Positions 34,175 through 42,445 of a stretch of 64,000 nucleotides of DNA are shown here, piece after piece. The DNA is from Acidobacteriaceae bacterium dw_441 (GTDB taxonomy: Bacteria; Acidobacteriota; Terriglobia; Terriglobales; Acidobacteriaceae): NCBI GenBank assembly GCA_018449715.1, contig JAAVVA010000002.1, positions 62,001 through 126,000 of the forward strand, read 5' to 3'. A program made the position numbers and the translations under genes. Every line of letters begins with the position of its first letter. The first letter of the stretch is position 1. A model generated the notes under the pieces. It saw nothing but the letters and a program-made list of their open reading frames with translations, was not told where the DNA came from and did no database searches.

Positions 34175-34593
34175 GGCAGAACCTCCCTGTTGTCGTCATC
34201 GGAGTCGCCGAAATCGACCAGTGCGTCGGGGCGATCCAGCCGTTGAATGCGGGCTGCATGGACGGCATAGATGGAGTGCTTGGCCGAAAAGCGTTCGCCG
34301 GCAACGACGACGCCACGATCCTGTTCGAGAGCACGCAGTTCGCCTTCGACTTCAAGATAGTCGCCGCGCCGCATGCCCCGAACCATGCCGCAGAAGAACG
34401 GCCCTGGGCAGATGATGCGATGCCAATCGGTGCGCGGCACCCACTGGTTGGCGCCGAGATCCCACTTGCCGGAGACGGTCGCCAGCAGCAGAACTGCGAA
34501 GGCAGTATCGGTGATCCCATCCGAGGGCGGAGCCTCAGCGTTCTGGCCGAGAAAGCCCCGCAGGAGGACGTTATTGGAAAAGAGAGCGTCCAT
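34171..34593 (-). CDS. SSB-like OB-fold protein 2
   Basis: 140 residues from ATG 34593 (GGAGG 7 nt upstream). The OB-fold motifs are NNVLLRGFLGQNAE, FAVLLLATVSGKW, WHRIICPGPF and MRRGDYLEVEGELRALEQD. The end is acidic (DFGDSDDDNREVLP). It sits between a typical ssb and a divergent copy, all co-directional. Confidence 0.75.
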   Translation of the reverse strand: MDALFSNNVLLRGFLGQNAEAPPSDGITDTAFAVLLLATVSGKWDLGANQWVPRTDWHRIICPGPFFCGMVRGMRRGDYLEVEGELRALEQDRGVVVAGERFSAKHSIYAVHAARIQRLDRPDALVDFGDSDDDNREVLP

Positions 34594-34625
34594 GATTGCA
34601 CCTCCCATGGGGAGGACAACGCCGC

Positions 34626-35033
34626 TTACGCGGCGTCATCCTCCGTAATGGGCTCGGCGTCGAGGTTCTCGCCCTTCGCCGGGGCAGTGAGCTTTTTCAC
34701 GGTGTTGGCGCGCACTTCCTTGTCGCGGAAGGTGACCTTGACCTTGTTTTTGCCCTGCGTGATCTCCTTCTCGTACTCGGTTGAGCGCAGTTCGCCTTCG
34801 ACTTCCACGTAGTCGCCCTTTTTGAGGCCCTTCGCGTAGTCGGCGGGCTTGCCGAAGGCGACGATGCGGTGCCATTCGGTGTGGTTCACCCACTCGTTCT
34901 TCTGCTGGTCCTTATAGCCGGACTTGGTGGCGATGGAGAGGGCGACGAACGTCTTCTGGTTACGGGTGGCAAAGGTCTCGGCGTCCTTACCCAGGAAGCC
35001 CTTGACTGTGACGGTGTTGGTGTAGAGTGCCAT
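34626..35033 (-). CDS. ssb: single-strand DNA-binding protein
   Basis: 135 residues from ATG 35033 (AGGAG upstream); the longer frame runs through a repeat and is rejected. Clear SSB family: VTVKGFLGKDAETFATRNQKTF, SLATKSG-type strand, WVNHTEWHRIVAFGKPADYA, LKKGDYVEVEGELRSTEYE, and an acidic tip (EPITEDDAA). It should coat single-stranded DNA during transfer and replication of the element. A structured repeat begins 38 nt upstream of its ATG, and the same repeat precedes the methylase gene at 46554. Confidence 0.92.
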   Translation of the reverse strand: MALYTNTVTVKGFLGKDAETFATRNQKTFVALSIATKSGYKDQQKNEWVNHTEWHRIVAFGKPADYAKGLKKGDYVEVEGELRSTEYEKEITQGKNKVKVTFRDKEVRANTVKKLTAPAKGENLDAEPITEDDAA

Positions 35034-35070
35034 GATGTTTTCTCCTGTTTGGATTTGCCCTGTTCTTACT

Positions 35071-35257
35071 CGGGACACTCTTGCGCGAAGCGACGCGAGT
35101 GTGCCCCGCTCCCAAGGCCAAACGGCGCTTTTTCGGAAGGTTCGGAAAATCTTTTCGTCCGCGTCCTGTGCGGAGATTTGCCGAAAAGATTTTCTGAAAG
35201 CCGAAACCCGCAAGGGCGAACGCAGTGCGAAGCAGAGCCGTGCCGTGCCGCAGGGCG
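35071..35257. repeat. structured repeat, copy A (upstream of ssb)
   Basis: 187 nt sharing long blocks with copy B at 46592-46767: a 23-nt identical run (35127-35149 and 46646-46668) and a 21-nt identical run (35190-35210 and 46700-46720). The ends also match (CGGGACAC and CCGCAGGGCG). AAAATCTTTTCG (35146-35157) and CGAAAAGATTTT (35182-35193) form a perfect 12-bp stem. It starts 38 nt before the ssb ATG, reading leftward. Confidence 0.85.
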
Positions 35258-35619
35258 CGGGATAAGCACCGAAGCGAGTGACCGAGTGAGACATGGGAAA
35301 ATCCGGGAGAGATGGCGCTTTACGTAAACACTCGTCCGAGGGTATCTGGACAGGGACACGCCTGATTCGCAACCTGTACGCCGGAGTCGTCCGTCTTCTC
35401 GCGCCTTTGAGCTGGCGTTGACCAGCGGGGAGTGGGGGAACCGCACTTGTGCTCTTCCGCATTGTTGCCTCGCTGCCGACACAGTGAGGGTCTGCTTCCG
35501 GGCGACTACGTGGAAGGCGAAGTTGTGCGGTCTGGAAGCCGAGTGGATTTGTGCAGGGCGAAGGCCAAGGTCGTTTCTCTTACGCAAGAAAGGCGCCCAC
35601 ACTGTCAAGGAGCGGAGGT
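35258..35619. other. gene-free stretch between repeat A and dcm
   Basis: About 360 nt downstream of the methylase stop and before the repeat. It should contain the end of the upstream operon and the start of the ssb transcript. Only shadow frames were seen. Confidence 0.35.
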
Positions 35620-37404
35620 TCATGGCTCCCTCCTCGCCTCGTGCCCGTCGCGGAGGATTGCGTCGACCGCTGCGATGCGTTGTCCGATCCAGCGCACGAC
35701 GGGAACAGCCATCGAGTTGCCGAGCGCTTTGTAGCGGGGGCCATCGGAGGCGAGTTTGCCGCGATACTCGACCAGCGTGTAGTCATCGGGGAATCCTTGC
35801 AGGCGTTCGCACTCGCGCGGTGTCAGACGCCGCACCGCCATCGGAGAACGCAGAAGATTCGGTGGACCATTACTTGTATCGGAGCTATCGACCTGCTTGG
35901 CGTAAGAAGCCGTGAGCGGCGATGCTACGGATTGCTCCTGCAAGATCGCGGTGGTCGAGCTGTTCTCGATGCTGCCTGGGGCTCGCGTGCGCAGACTTCC
36001 AGCAACTTCTGTCGATGACGCCGCACTCGTTGTCCCATCGCTTCCATGCAGGGTGAACGCAAGTGGAGCAGAAGCGTCCTCGGCACGGACCTGGAGGACA
36101 CCGTCGATCTGGTTGCCACCGCCTCTCGCGCTGCTCAGGCTTCCATGGACATCGCGCTCGCGGGCTTCGCCACGTTGATTGGTGCTGAAGGCGATAGCAA
36201 TCTGCCCGCCACCGTTTGCATGACTGCTGTCATGCCCCATGCCACGTAGCGTCGGCGCGATATCGTCGGCATCGGCTGCGTGATCTTTCGCGGAGAAGGC
36301 AATATAACTGTTGCTGCTTCCACCGGAAGAAGCGCGCAAGCTGGCTGATTCCGAAGTTTCCGGCATCGCTCCGCCATCCCGTCCGCGCAGGTTGAAAGCG
36401 ACGGCCTGCGTGCTCGGTGCGCTTTCGAGCGTGTGTGCGACGTCGTCGGAGAAGCCGGAGCCATTGGACTGTGTATGCGCAGTGCAGATGGCGACTGGCA
36501 CCATTGGCGTACCACGCCCGGTGCCATCCTCACTTGCATCGAAGCCATCGGCGGAGAGCGAGTGGGCGATGAGTGTTTCTGTCTCATAGTCCTGCCGGCC
36601 CATGCCTCCGGCATTCAGGCAGTGGGAGGTGTCTCCGGTACTCGGGATCAAGCCGCCATCGAGGTCGAAGTAGGTTCCAAGCCCGCCACCGCCATGAGTG
36701 CGTGCGCTAAGGGTGGGGGCAAGGTCTTTCCGCGCTTCTCGGCGCGGCGGAGGATGCCCCGACAGGCAGTGCTGGTCAAGAAATACCGCTGCGGCACCTC
36801 TCCAGCTTCCAAGACATCCGACAACGAAGACGCGACGCCGTCGCTGGGGTACTCCAAAATGTTGAGCGTTAAGTATTCTGTAGGCGACCCCATACCCGCA
36901 GTCGACCAGCATCCGGAGGAAGGCTCCAAACGTCCGTCCTCCGTCGATAGACAGAACTCCGGGGACGTTCTCCCACACCACCCATACGGGCCGGAGTCGA
37001 TCAGCAAGTCGAGCAAACTCGATGGTGAGGTTGCCACGCGGGTCATCCAGTCCTGCTCGCTTCCCTGCAACGGAGAAAGGCTGGCAAGGTGTTCCTCCGG
37101 CCAGAAGGTCGATTGCTCCAACATCCTCTTTACCTATTTTCGTGAAGTCACCTGCATTGATCACGTCGCCATCGACAGGCAGCGCAACGACGTTGCGGAT
37201 GCCTACCGCGCGACGCTTAGCTTCTTTCCGATCCGGAGCGTTATGTGGGCTGGGCATGAACACAGGGCGCGATGCGCGATAGCGCGAGCGGAGCAGCCAG
37301 CAGCAGAAGGGATCGATCTCTGCGAACATGGCTGGCCGCCAGCCGAGAGGTTGCCACGCAACCGATACGGCCTCTATACCCGAGCACACGGAGAGGTATC
37401 TCAC
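35620..37404 (-). CDS. dcm: DNA cytosine-5 methyltransferase with large insert
   Basis: 594 residues from GTG 37404. Motif I is SVCSGIEAVSVAW, motif IV GGTPCQPFSVAGKRAG (Cys107), motif VI VWENVPG (Glu145), motif VIII GVPQRRRRVFVVG, motif X RYKALGNSMAVPVVRWIG. Between VIII and X, from about residue 197 to 525, lies an unusually long, Gly/Ser/Ala-rich and repetitive insert where a target-recognition domain of about 100-150 residues would be normal. It probably protects the element from restriction or marks host DNA. The start overlaps the previous gene by 4 nt, so it is embedded in the transfer operon. No cognate endonuclease was found. Confidence 0.88.
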   Translation of the reverse strand: MRYLSVCSGIEAVSVAWQPLGWRPAMFAEIDPFCCWLLRSRYRASRPVFMPSPHNAPDRKEAKRRAVGIRNVVALPVDGDVINAGDFTKIGKEDVGAIDLLAGGTPCQPFSVAGKRAGLDDPRGNLTIEFARLADRLRPVWVVWENVPGVLSIDGGRTFGAFLRMLVDCGYGVAYRILNAQHFGVPQRRRRVFVVGCLGSWRGAAAVFLDQHCLSGHPPPRREARKDLAPTLSARTHGGGGLGTYFDLDGGLIPSTGDTSHCLNAGGMGRQDYETETLIAHSLSADGFDASEDGTGRGTPMVPVAICTAHTQSNGSGFSDDVAHTLESAPSTQAVAFNLRGRDGGAMPETSESASLRASSGGSSNSYIAFSAKDHAADADDIAPTLRGMGHDSSHANGGGQIAIAFSTNQRGEARERDVHGSLSSARGGGNQIDGVLQVRAEDASAPLAFTLHGSDGTTSAASSTEVAGSLRTRAPGSIENSSTTAILQEQSVASPLTASYAKQVDSSDTSNGPPNLLRSPMAVRRLTPRECERLQGFPDDYTLVEYRGKLASDGPRYKALGNSMAVPVVRWIGQRIAAVDAILRDGHEARREP

Positions 37405-37781
37405 GTAAAACTCCGGGCCGCGTGCTTCCGCGCACAGAGCACATCGAGAGCACCGAGGATGTGCTTCATCGAGGTATTGCGGCCGTAGAGAACCATGTCC
37501 GCGTAGCGGACGGGAGCGAGATCGCCCGCACGGTCCACAAGCAATACGGGAATATGAAGGTCTGCTTCGAGCAGACGATGGATAAGCCTGCCTGCAAGGT
37601 CGCCCTGCCGTGCATGGATCAGAACCCCGCAAACGAGATCGCTCGCCATCATGACGGCAGTAGCGGAGCGGCTGTTGTCGATTGCAGTGACATCGTAAGG
37701 GTGCAGACGAAGAGCAAAAGCGATCGTGGACAACAGTTCGTGGTCGGCGCAGTAGAGAAGTATGGGCTTCTTCGGTCGCAT
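37401..37781 (-). CDS. degenerate response-regulator receiver protein
   Basis: 126 residues from ATG 37781 (GGGAG 6 nt upstream; ATG 37787 also overlaps the virB8 stop). The fold looks like a CheY-type receiver: KPILLYCADHELLSTIAFALR, YDVTAIDNSRSATAVMMAS, LVCGVLIHARQGDLAGRLIHRLLEADLHIPVLLVDR, VLYGRNTS. The position of the phospho-acceptor Asp appears to be lost (GVLIHAR). It may act by protein contact without phosphorylation. It is translationally coupled to virB8 upstream and dcm downstream, an odd location for a receiver. Confidence 0.6.
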   Translation of the reverse strand: MRPKKPILLYCADHELLSTIAFALRLHPYDVTAIDNSRSATAVMMASDLVCGVLIHARQGDLAGRLIHRLLEADLHIPVLLVDRAGDLAPVRYADMVLYGRNTSMKHILGALDVLCARKHAARSFT

Positions 37782-37783
37782 GC

Positions 37784-38464
37784 TCATCTCCCAAATGCCT
37801 GGTCTTCGTGGATGTAGCTGATGACAACACCGAGCGGATTGGTCAGCAGCATGGGGTTGGGTACCTCGTCGCGAAAGCCGTAGATGACGTTTGCCGTCCA
37901 GCGCTCGCGGCTCTGCTCCTGCTGGTCTCCGAGGGAGTACATGACCTTCTCGAACTCGATATGGGCGCGATAAGGAGCCTGCCACGTGTCATCGAGGACG
38001 ACAGCCTTGATCTCGATGTCGACGTTTGCAGCGCTGGGATCGAGCAGAAAGTTATCGAGAGTCTTCGCCTTGTTCACGCGAGCAAGCGTGGCGGACTGCA
38101 ACTCGTTCGAGAAGAAGTTGAGCGACTCAGAAAAATCCCGCTGGAGGGTTGCATGATTCCGTCCGTAATAAAGCTGTGCCCACCGTGCGAGATAGTATTT
38201 GCTGACACGCTCGATAGGCACCTTCGAGAAGTCGGCATAATTCACTACCTGGCCGCGTCCGATATCGGAGACCGAGATGACAAGCGGCTTCAGCCGCGAG
38301 GCAGCCGTTTGTGCCCGATAGAGGAGTGCAAGCGAAGCGAGCGCGACGACAGAGAGCACGAGGAGGGCAACCTTGAGGTAGCTGTTGGTGACAACCGGTT
38401 CCGCGTAAAGCTCAAGGAACCTGTGCCCGGCTTCGGTCGTGGAGTAGGAAGTGTTCTTTGCCAT
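37784..38464 (-). CDS. virB8: VirB8/TrbF-like secretion protein
   Basis: 226 residues from ATG 38464. A short cytoplasmic N-terminus, one membrane helix (about 31-52, KVALLVLSVVALASLALLYRA) and a periplasmic domain (VSKYYLARWAQLYYGRNHATLQRDFSESLNFFS, ANVDIEIKAVVLDDTWQAPYRAHIEFEKVM, WTANVIYGF) match VirB8/TrbF. It is an assembly factor of the inner-membrane complex. It lies between virB6 and the receiver gene. Confidence 0.85.
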   Translation of the reverse strand: MAKNTSYSTTEAGHRFLELYAEPVVTNSYLKVALLVLSVVALASLALLYRAQTAASRLKPLVISVSDIGRGQVVNYADFSKVPIERVSKYYLARWAQLYYGRNHATLQRDFSESLNFFSNELQSATLARVNKAKTLDNFLLDPSAANVDIEIKAVVLDDTWQAPYRAHIEFEKVMYSLGDQQEQSRERWTANVIYGFRDEVPNPMLLTNPLGVVISYIHEDQAFGR

Positions 38465-38469
38465 GGAAA

Positions 38470-39291
38470 TTAGTCCTTGTTGAGGTCGACCCAGGTGCCG
38501 GCGCGCCCACCGAGGATCGAGCCAGTCAGCTCCGGGATCTTGTGGAGGCCGTAGATGCAGACGAAGGTTAGCGTCAGCAACGCCGGAAGCAGCGTCACGA
38601 TGTTCATGAGGCTCAGCGTGCCGATGACCTGGAACATGCCAATGACGACCTTCGAGAAAACGAAGATGAAGGCGCTGGCTACAACCTGGTAGAAGCTGAA
38701 GCCGATGAAGGCTTTGAGCCAGCCCCAGAAGAGCCAGTCCATCTTCGGGACAATGAACCACGGGATAAAGACCGGACCAACGAGGACACATACGGCTGTT
38801 GCCACATAGCCATAGGCGATGACGGCGAAGACAAATGCCTGCATAATGGCAAGCGCAATGCGAGCGATGACCCAGCTCACGTCCTCGTCAATACTGAAGA
38901 GACCCGGAGGAGAGCCGAGCTGCTTCTCGGCGTTCGTGATCGAGTCGACGATGGTCTGCGCGTTATCGGTCTGGATCTGCGCCGAGATCTGGATCGCTTC
39001 CTGGGTGATGAGGTCGGAGAAGCTGTAGCTGGTACCCGGGATCGGCGTCGAGTAATAGGTCAGCATGCCAAGACCGAGCGCAATGGTCAGAATCAGGTCG
39101 GCGAATTTTGCGAAGTGGAAGCCGCCATGGCCCTGTGAGGCGGACAGGGCGGCCTTGACGCCGAACCAGACGAGGAGGATCGTAGCCAGTCCGCGGAAGA
39201 TGTTTATGCCGGCGGACTGTAACGCCACGCTATGGGCGCTCAAGAGTTCGCTGATTGCCCGCGAAATGTAAGTGAGATAGTTCTGTCCCAT
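38470..39291 (-). CDS. virB6: VirB6/TrbL-like inner-membrane protein
   Basis: 273 residues with five to six membrane helices (INIFRGLATILLVWFGVKAAL, LILTIALGLGMLTYY, IMQAFVFAVIAYGYVATAVCVLVGPVFIPWF, GFSFYQVVASAFIFVFSKVVIGMF, LPALLTLTFVCIYGL) and a long periplasmic loop. Size and layout fit VirB6 rather than the larger TrbL. It forms the inner-membrane part of the secretion channel. virB8 starts 6 nt after its stop. Confidence 0.85.
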   Translation of the reverse strand: MGQNYLTYISRAISELLSAHSVALQSAGINIFRGLATILLVWFGVKAALSASQGHGGFHFAKFADLILTIALGLGMLTYYSTPIPGTSYSFSDLITQEAIQISAQIQTDNAQTIVDSITNAEKQLGSPPGLFSIDEDVSWVIARIALAIMQAFVFAVIAYGYVATAVCVLVGPVFIPWFIVPKMDWLFWGWLKAFIGFSFYQVVASAFIFVFSKVVIGMFQVIGTLSLMNIVTLLPALLTLTFVCIYGLHKIPELTGSILGGRAGTWVDLNKD

Positions 39292-39294
39292 GAG

Positions 39295-40128
39295 CTACCT
39301 CGCGCTGGGGCTGAGAGAGATGGACTGGATGGCCTGCGTCATGCCTCCGGTCGTCTGCTGCATGACGTTGGGGAAATTCTGCTGGAAGTAGATGGCGTTG
39401 TTGATAGCGCGATTCTGCGCATCAATCTGCTGTTTCTGCGCTAGAAGTTGCTGCTGCACAGAGGCGGAAAGCAGTTGGTTGGTGTCCTGCTGCGAGTGAA
39501 TCTGGAGCAGCGTGGCGGAGTTGATCTTGCCGAGCAGCGCGTTCTGGGTCTGCTGCGAGGGATCGTTCGAGAAGGTATCGGACTCAAGGTTCGCAAGCTT
39601 CTGAGCGAACGACTGCGAGTCGGAACGGATGGTGCCGAGCGTGGACAGAGTATTGGTCGTGGTCGTCTGCGCCATCTCGGAGGTCGCATACTGGTTGGCG
39701 ACCGTGGCCTGGGTAGACGCATCGAGGGACGAGTATGCTCCTGAGGGATAACTCTGATACTGGACGTAGGCGCTGTTGTAGCCCTGCTGAGCGTTCAAAA
39801 GAGCGCCGTAATTAAGAGCGTTGATGAGTGCAGAGGTATTGCCGTAGGTATTGGGCGTGGACTGGAGACTCGTCCACGCAGACCAGTCGGCGCGATACCG
39901 AGATGCGAGGTTCTGCGGCATCTGCGACATTTGATAGGCGAGGTTGTACATCGTCACGATCTGGTTGCGCGTCGCTACGGCGGTGGTGTAGAGCTGCGAC
40001 GCCTGCTGGATCTGCTGGATGGCGTGGGCCGACTGGGTCGGGTCGTAGACGATGCCCGAGCCGAACTGGGCATGCGCCAGCGGCGGGCACAGAGAGGCAA
40101 GGAAGAAAACGAAATTGCGGGATTTCAT
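39295..40128 (-). CDS. virB5: VirB5/TrbJ-like pilus-tip protein
   Basis: 277 residues from ATG 40128 (AAGGAG 6 nt upstream). A signal peptide ends at LAHA, about residue 20. The mature part is helical and Gln/Ala-rich with long coiled coils (SAHAIQQIQQASQLYTTAVATRNQIVTMYNLA, LLAQKQQIDAQNRAINNAIYFQQNFP), typical of TrbJ/VirB5 periplasmic proteins. It is 4 nt upstream of virB6. Confidence 0.8.
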   Translation of the reverse strand: MKSRNFVFFLASLCPPLAHAQFGSGIVYDPTQSAHAIQQIQQASQLYTTAVATRNQIVTMYNLAYQMSQMPQNLASRYRADWSAWTSLQSTPNTYGNTSALINALNYGALLNAQQGYNSAYVQYQSYPSGAYSSLDASTQATVANQYATSEMAQTTTTNTLSTLGTIRSDSQSFAQKLANLESDTFSNDPSQQTQNALLGKINSATLLQIHSQQDTNQLLSASVQQQLLAQKQQIDAQNRAINNAIYFQQNFPNVMQQTTGGMTQAIQSISLSPSAR

Positions 40129-40156
40129 GAAGAGCTCCTTTTGCTTTGCCAGGGCG

Positions 40157-40360
40157 TTACACCCTGGCGGTAGGGGGAAAGACAGGTTGAGGTGGTGTCG
40201 TGCGCCGCGGATGACTATGCTGCCGGCACCTGCATCCCTTTGAGCAGGGAGTCGTGGACGGTAGCCGGTTGCCGTAAGGCGAAGGCTTGCCCTGTTGCGA
40301 GGACGAGGCGCAACCAAGCACAAGCAGGCAGGCGATGAGTGAGCTGAAAGCAAGGCGCAT
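40157..40360 (-). CDS. small lipoprotein (VirB7/TrbK-like position)
   Basis: 67 residues. The N-terminus MRLAFSSLIACLLVLGC has a clear lipobox (VLGC, Cys17), followed by a short, Ser/Pro-rich, basic tail. It starts at the virB10 stop and precedes virB5. Its size and place suit a VirB7-like outer-membrane lipoprotein or a TrbK-like entry-exclusion protein. Sequence alone cannot decide. Confidence 0.55.
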   Translation of the reverse strand: MRLAFSSLIACLLVLGCASSSQQGKPSPYGNRLPSTTPCSKGCRCRQHSHPRRTTPPQPVFPPTARV

Positions 40361-41634
40361 CAGAATACCTCCGGCGTGTCGTGGTTCTCGTAACCTGGCA
40401 GCAGCATGTCCTGCGTGATGTAGACCTTGATCCGATGACCTTCACGGATCGTGATCGTGGGAGGGATATTGATAAAGCGGTCAAGGGCATTTGAGCCGGA
40501 TTGGGAGAGGCTCGATGCAATGCCGGCCTTGTAGGCTTCGGAGCCCGACTGGTTGTACCCGTGATTCGCGTTCGTGGCTTCGGCAGCGCCCGAGATCACG
40601 CCAAGCGCAATCGACGCACCGAAGATCTCGACGTAGTGGTTGTTGACCTTGTCCTTGATGCCGGTGGCCCCGGCCTGATCGAGACCGTGGAACTGGTCGA
40701 GATCGACGGAGTATCCATCGGGCATCAACATGCGATGGAACGTGACAGCGAGGCGTCTCTGGCCGAGGCTGGAGACCCTCTGCACATCGCCGAGAACGAA
40801 CGTGCCCTCGGGGATGAGCATGTGCTGGCGGTCCTGGCTATAGACCGGGTTGGTCACCATGACCTTCACCGGTCCCGCGAACTCGCCGTCAAGGCGGTTG
40901 ACCAGCACTGTGTCGATAGTCGTGCCCTCGAAGACCACGAAGGGCTGGCCATGCGCCGAATTGACGTTCACCTCGGCTGGGTGCTTCTTGTCACCCGAGG
41001 CCGAAGAAGCGGAGGTGAGGAACGGGGACTGTGCAACAGAAGTTGGCGAGGAATTGGGAGAACGATCCGTGTCGCTTGCGGGAGCTGCCTCGGAGACAAC
41101 CGACGGGTGCGCAGCAGCACCATCGCCGGGAACGACGAGGTTCGAGGCGAAACGAGCTTTGAAGGCCATCGCTTTCTCCGCATCGGCGATGGGATCGCGT
41201 TGTGACTCTGTCGATGGGCCAGCAACAAGCGCCGGCAACTGCGATGTGGGAGCGGTGGCGCCTGGCTGCGAAAGATTTGATCCGGGTGCTGTTCCCACAG
41301 GGGCACTGGCGCCCATCCTTTGAACTGCGGCCTGTTGTTGCCCCAGGCGCTGCGTGGCCGAGAGATCCTGCTCCAGCTCCTGAATCTTCCGTTGATTGGC
41401 GTCGGTGGCCACCGACGCGGGTGCGGTAACCGTGACCCTGGCTACCGGCGTATGGTTCTTCGTGAACATGACGGCCATCAGGATCAGGACTGCAAGTCCT
41501 GCGACGACATACCCCTGCGCCTGCTTAGGAACCACACCCTCAGGCAGTTTCCGCTTGTCCCGCAGAGCAGGAGACGTTGCTGGAGCTTCCGGCTCAGGAG
41601 TCTGAGTGTTGTTGGTTTGGAGATCATCTGCCAT
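40360..41634 (-). CDS. virB10: VirB10/TrbI-like channel protein
   Basis: 424 residues from ATG 41634. A cytoplasmic N-terminus, one membrane helix (about 43-60, GYVVAGLAVLILMAVMF), a Pro/Ala/Gln-rich periplasmic stalk, and the conserved C-terminal beta-barrel domain (FEGTTIDTVLVNRLDGEFAGPVKVMVTNPVYS, LIPEGTFVLGDV, RRLAVTFHRM, GASIALGVISGAAE, TITIREGHRIKVYITQDM) are visible. It spans both membranes and gates the channel. It overlaps slightly with the lipoprotein gene. Confidence 0.9.
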   Translation of the reverse strand: MADDLQTNNTQTPEPEAPATSPALRDKRKLPEGVVPKQAQGYVVAGLAVLILMAVMFTKNHTPVARVTVTAPASVATDANQRKIQELEQDLSATQRLGQQQAAVQRMGASAPVGTAPGSNLSQPGATAPTSQLPALVAGPSTESQRDPIADAEKAMAFKARFASNLVVPGDGAAAHPSVVSEAAPASDTDRSPNSSPTSVAQSPFLTSASSASGDKKHPAEVNVNSAHGQPFVVFEGTTIDTVLVNRLDGEFAGPVKVMVTNPVYSQDRQHMLIPEGTFVLGDVQRVSSLGQRRLAVTFHRMLMPDGYSVDLDQFHGLDQAGATGIKDKVNNHYVEIFGASIALGVISGAAEATNANHGYNQSGSEAYKAGIASSLSQSGSNALDRFINIPPTITIREGHRIKVYITQDMLLPGYENHDTPEVF

Positions 41635-41642
41635 CGGCGCAC

Positions 41643-42437
41643 CTACTTCCACCCCAGCGACAAAGACCTGTCGCCGGGGCCCCCGGATTTCGCTTTCCGC
41701 TCGAAGTCGAGCCTGTGTTTGCCGATTTCGAGATAACCCCTGTCGACGACCGTGGGCAGGATGTAGGTGCCGTTCTTGAGTTGGAAGGTGATGAGGTCTG
41801 GCTTGCCGTCCTTCAGCTCATACACGGAGAACTTCTCCGAGGCCGACGACTTGATGTAGGTGAACTTGTCGTCGTGGTAGATGGCAGAGACATCGAAGGG
41901 CGACTCGTTCTTGTAGGCGTAGTCGAACTTCAAAGCTTGCGTGGGATAGTCGGCACGGAAGGTCTCCACAGCAGTTGCGGCGCGTGCTTGGGCAAGCTGC
42001 GCAGCAGCGCGGGCAGCGTCTACCTCCGCGGCAGGCACAAACTGTCGCGCACCGTTTACGGTGGCCAGCGAGGACGGGTCGGACGGCTCGATGACGACCT
42101 TCAGGTCGGGGTCGCCCGATTCAACATCATCGAGCGTGAAGGAGTACACGCTGCCGTGGTCGGTGATCAGGTTGAGGTTGGAGTGGATGCCTTCCTTGGC
42201 CGGGTGCAGGAAGCAGTAGTTGCCGACCGTGTCGATGATCCAGTAGTCCTTGTCTCCGGTGGCGACCTGCATGATTTTCTCGGTCGATGGCAGCTCGATC
42301 AGCGTGGTGTAGCGCATCTTCGCGCGGACGTTTACGATGTCGTTGACGTGGTACTTCACGATGCGGGCGGACTGCTGGCAGTGCGCGACAGTAGCGGCAA
42401 GGCCAAGCAGCAATGGGATCATAGGTGAACGTGGCAT
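41643..42437 (-). CDS. virB9: VirB9/TrbG-like outer-membrane complex protein
   Basis: 264 residues from ATG 42437 (AAGGAG upstream). A signal peptide ends near VAHC, about residue 19-20. The N-terminal domain (IVKYHVNDIVNVRAKMRYTTLIELPSTEKIMQVATGDKDYW) and the C-terminal domain (LKFDYAYKNESPFDVSAIYHDDKFTYIK, FQLKNGTYILPTVVDRGYLEIGKHRL) match VirB9/TrbG. It packs with VirB10 in the core complex. virB10 starts just 8 nt after its stop. Confidence 0.9.
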   Translation of the reverse strand: MPRSPMIPLLLGLAATVAHCQQSARIVKYHVNDIVNVRAKMRYTTLIELPSTEKIMQVATGDKDYWIIDTVGNYCFLHPAKEGIHSNLNLITDHGSVYSFTLDDVESGDPDLKVVIEPSDPSSLATVNGARQFVPAAEVDAARAAAQLAQARAATAVETFRADYPTQALKFDYAYKNESPFDVSAIYHDDKFTYIKSSASEKFSVYELKDGKPDLITFQLKNGTYILPTVVDRGYLEIGKHRLDFERKAKSGGPGDRSLSLGWK

Positions 42438-42445
42438 AAAGCTCC

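Noticed and set aside
35034..35462. 143-residue extension of the SSB frame
   Set aside because: It runs through the structured repeat and the SSB fold begins at ATG 35033.
36433..37488. 351-residue frame on the + strand within dcm
   Set aside because: Composition is a shadow of the GC-rich methylase insert; no motif or RBS supports it.
37405..37830. N-terminal extension of the Dcm frame
   Set aside because: It overlaps the receiver-like gene, and motif I begins right after GTG 37404.
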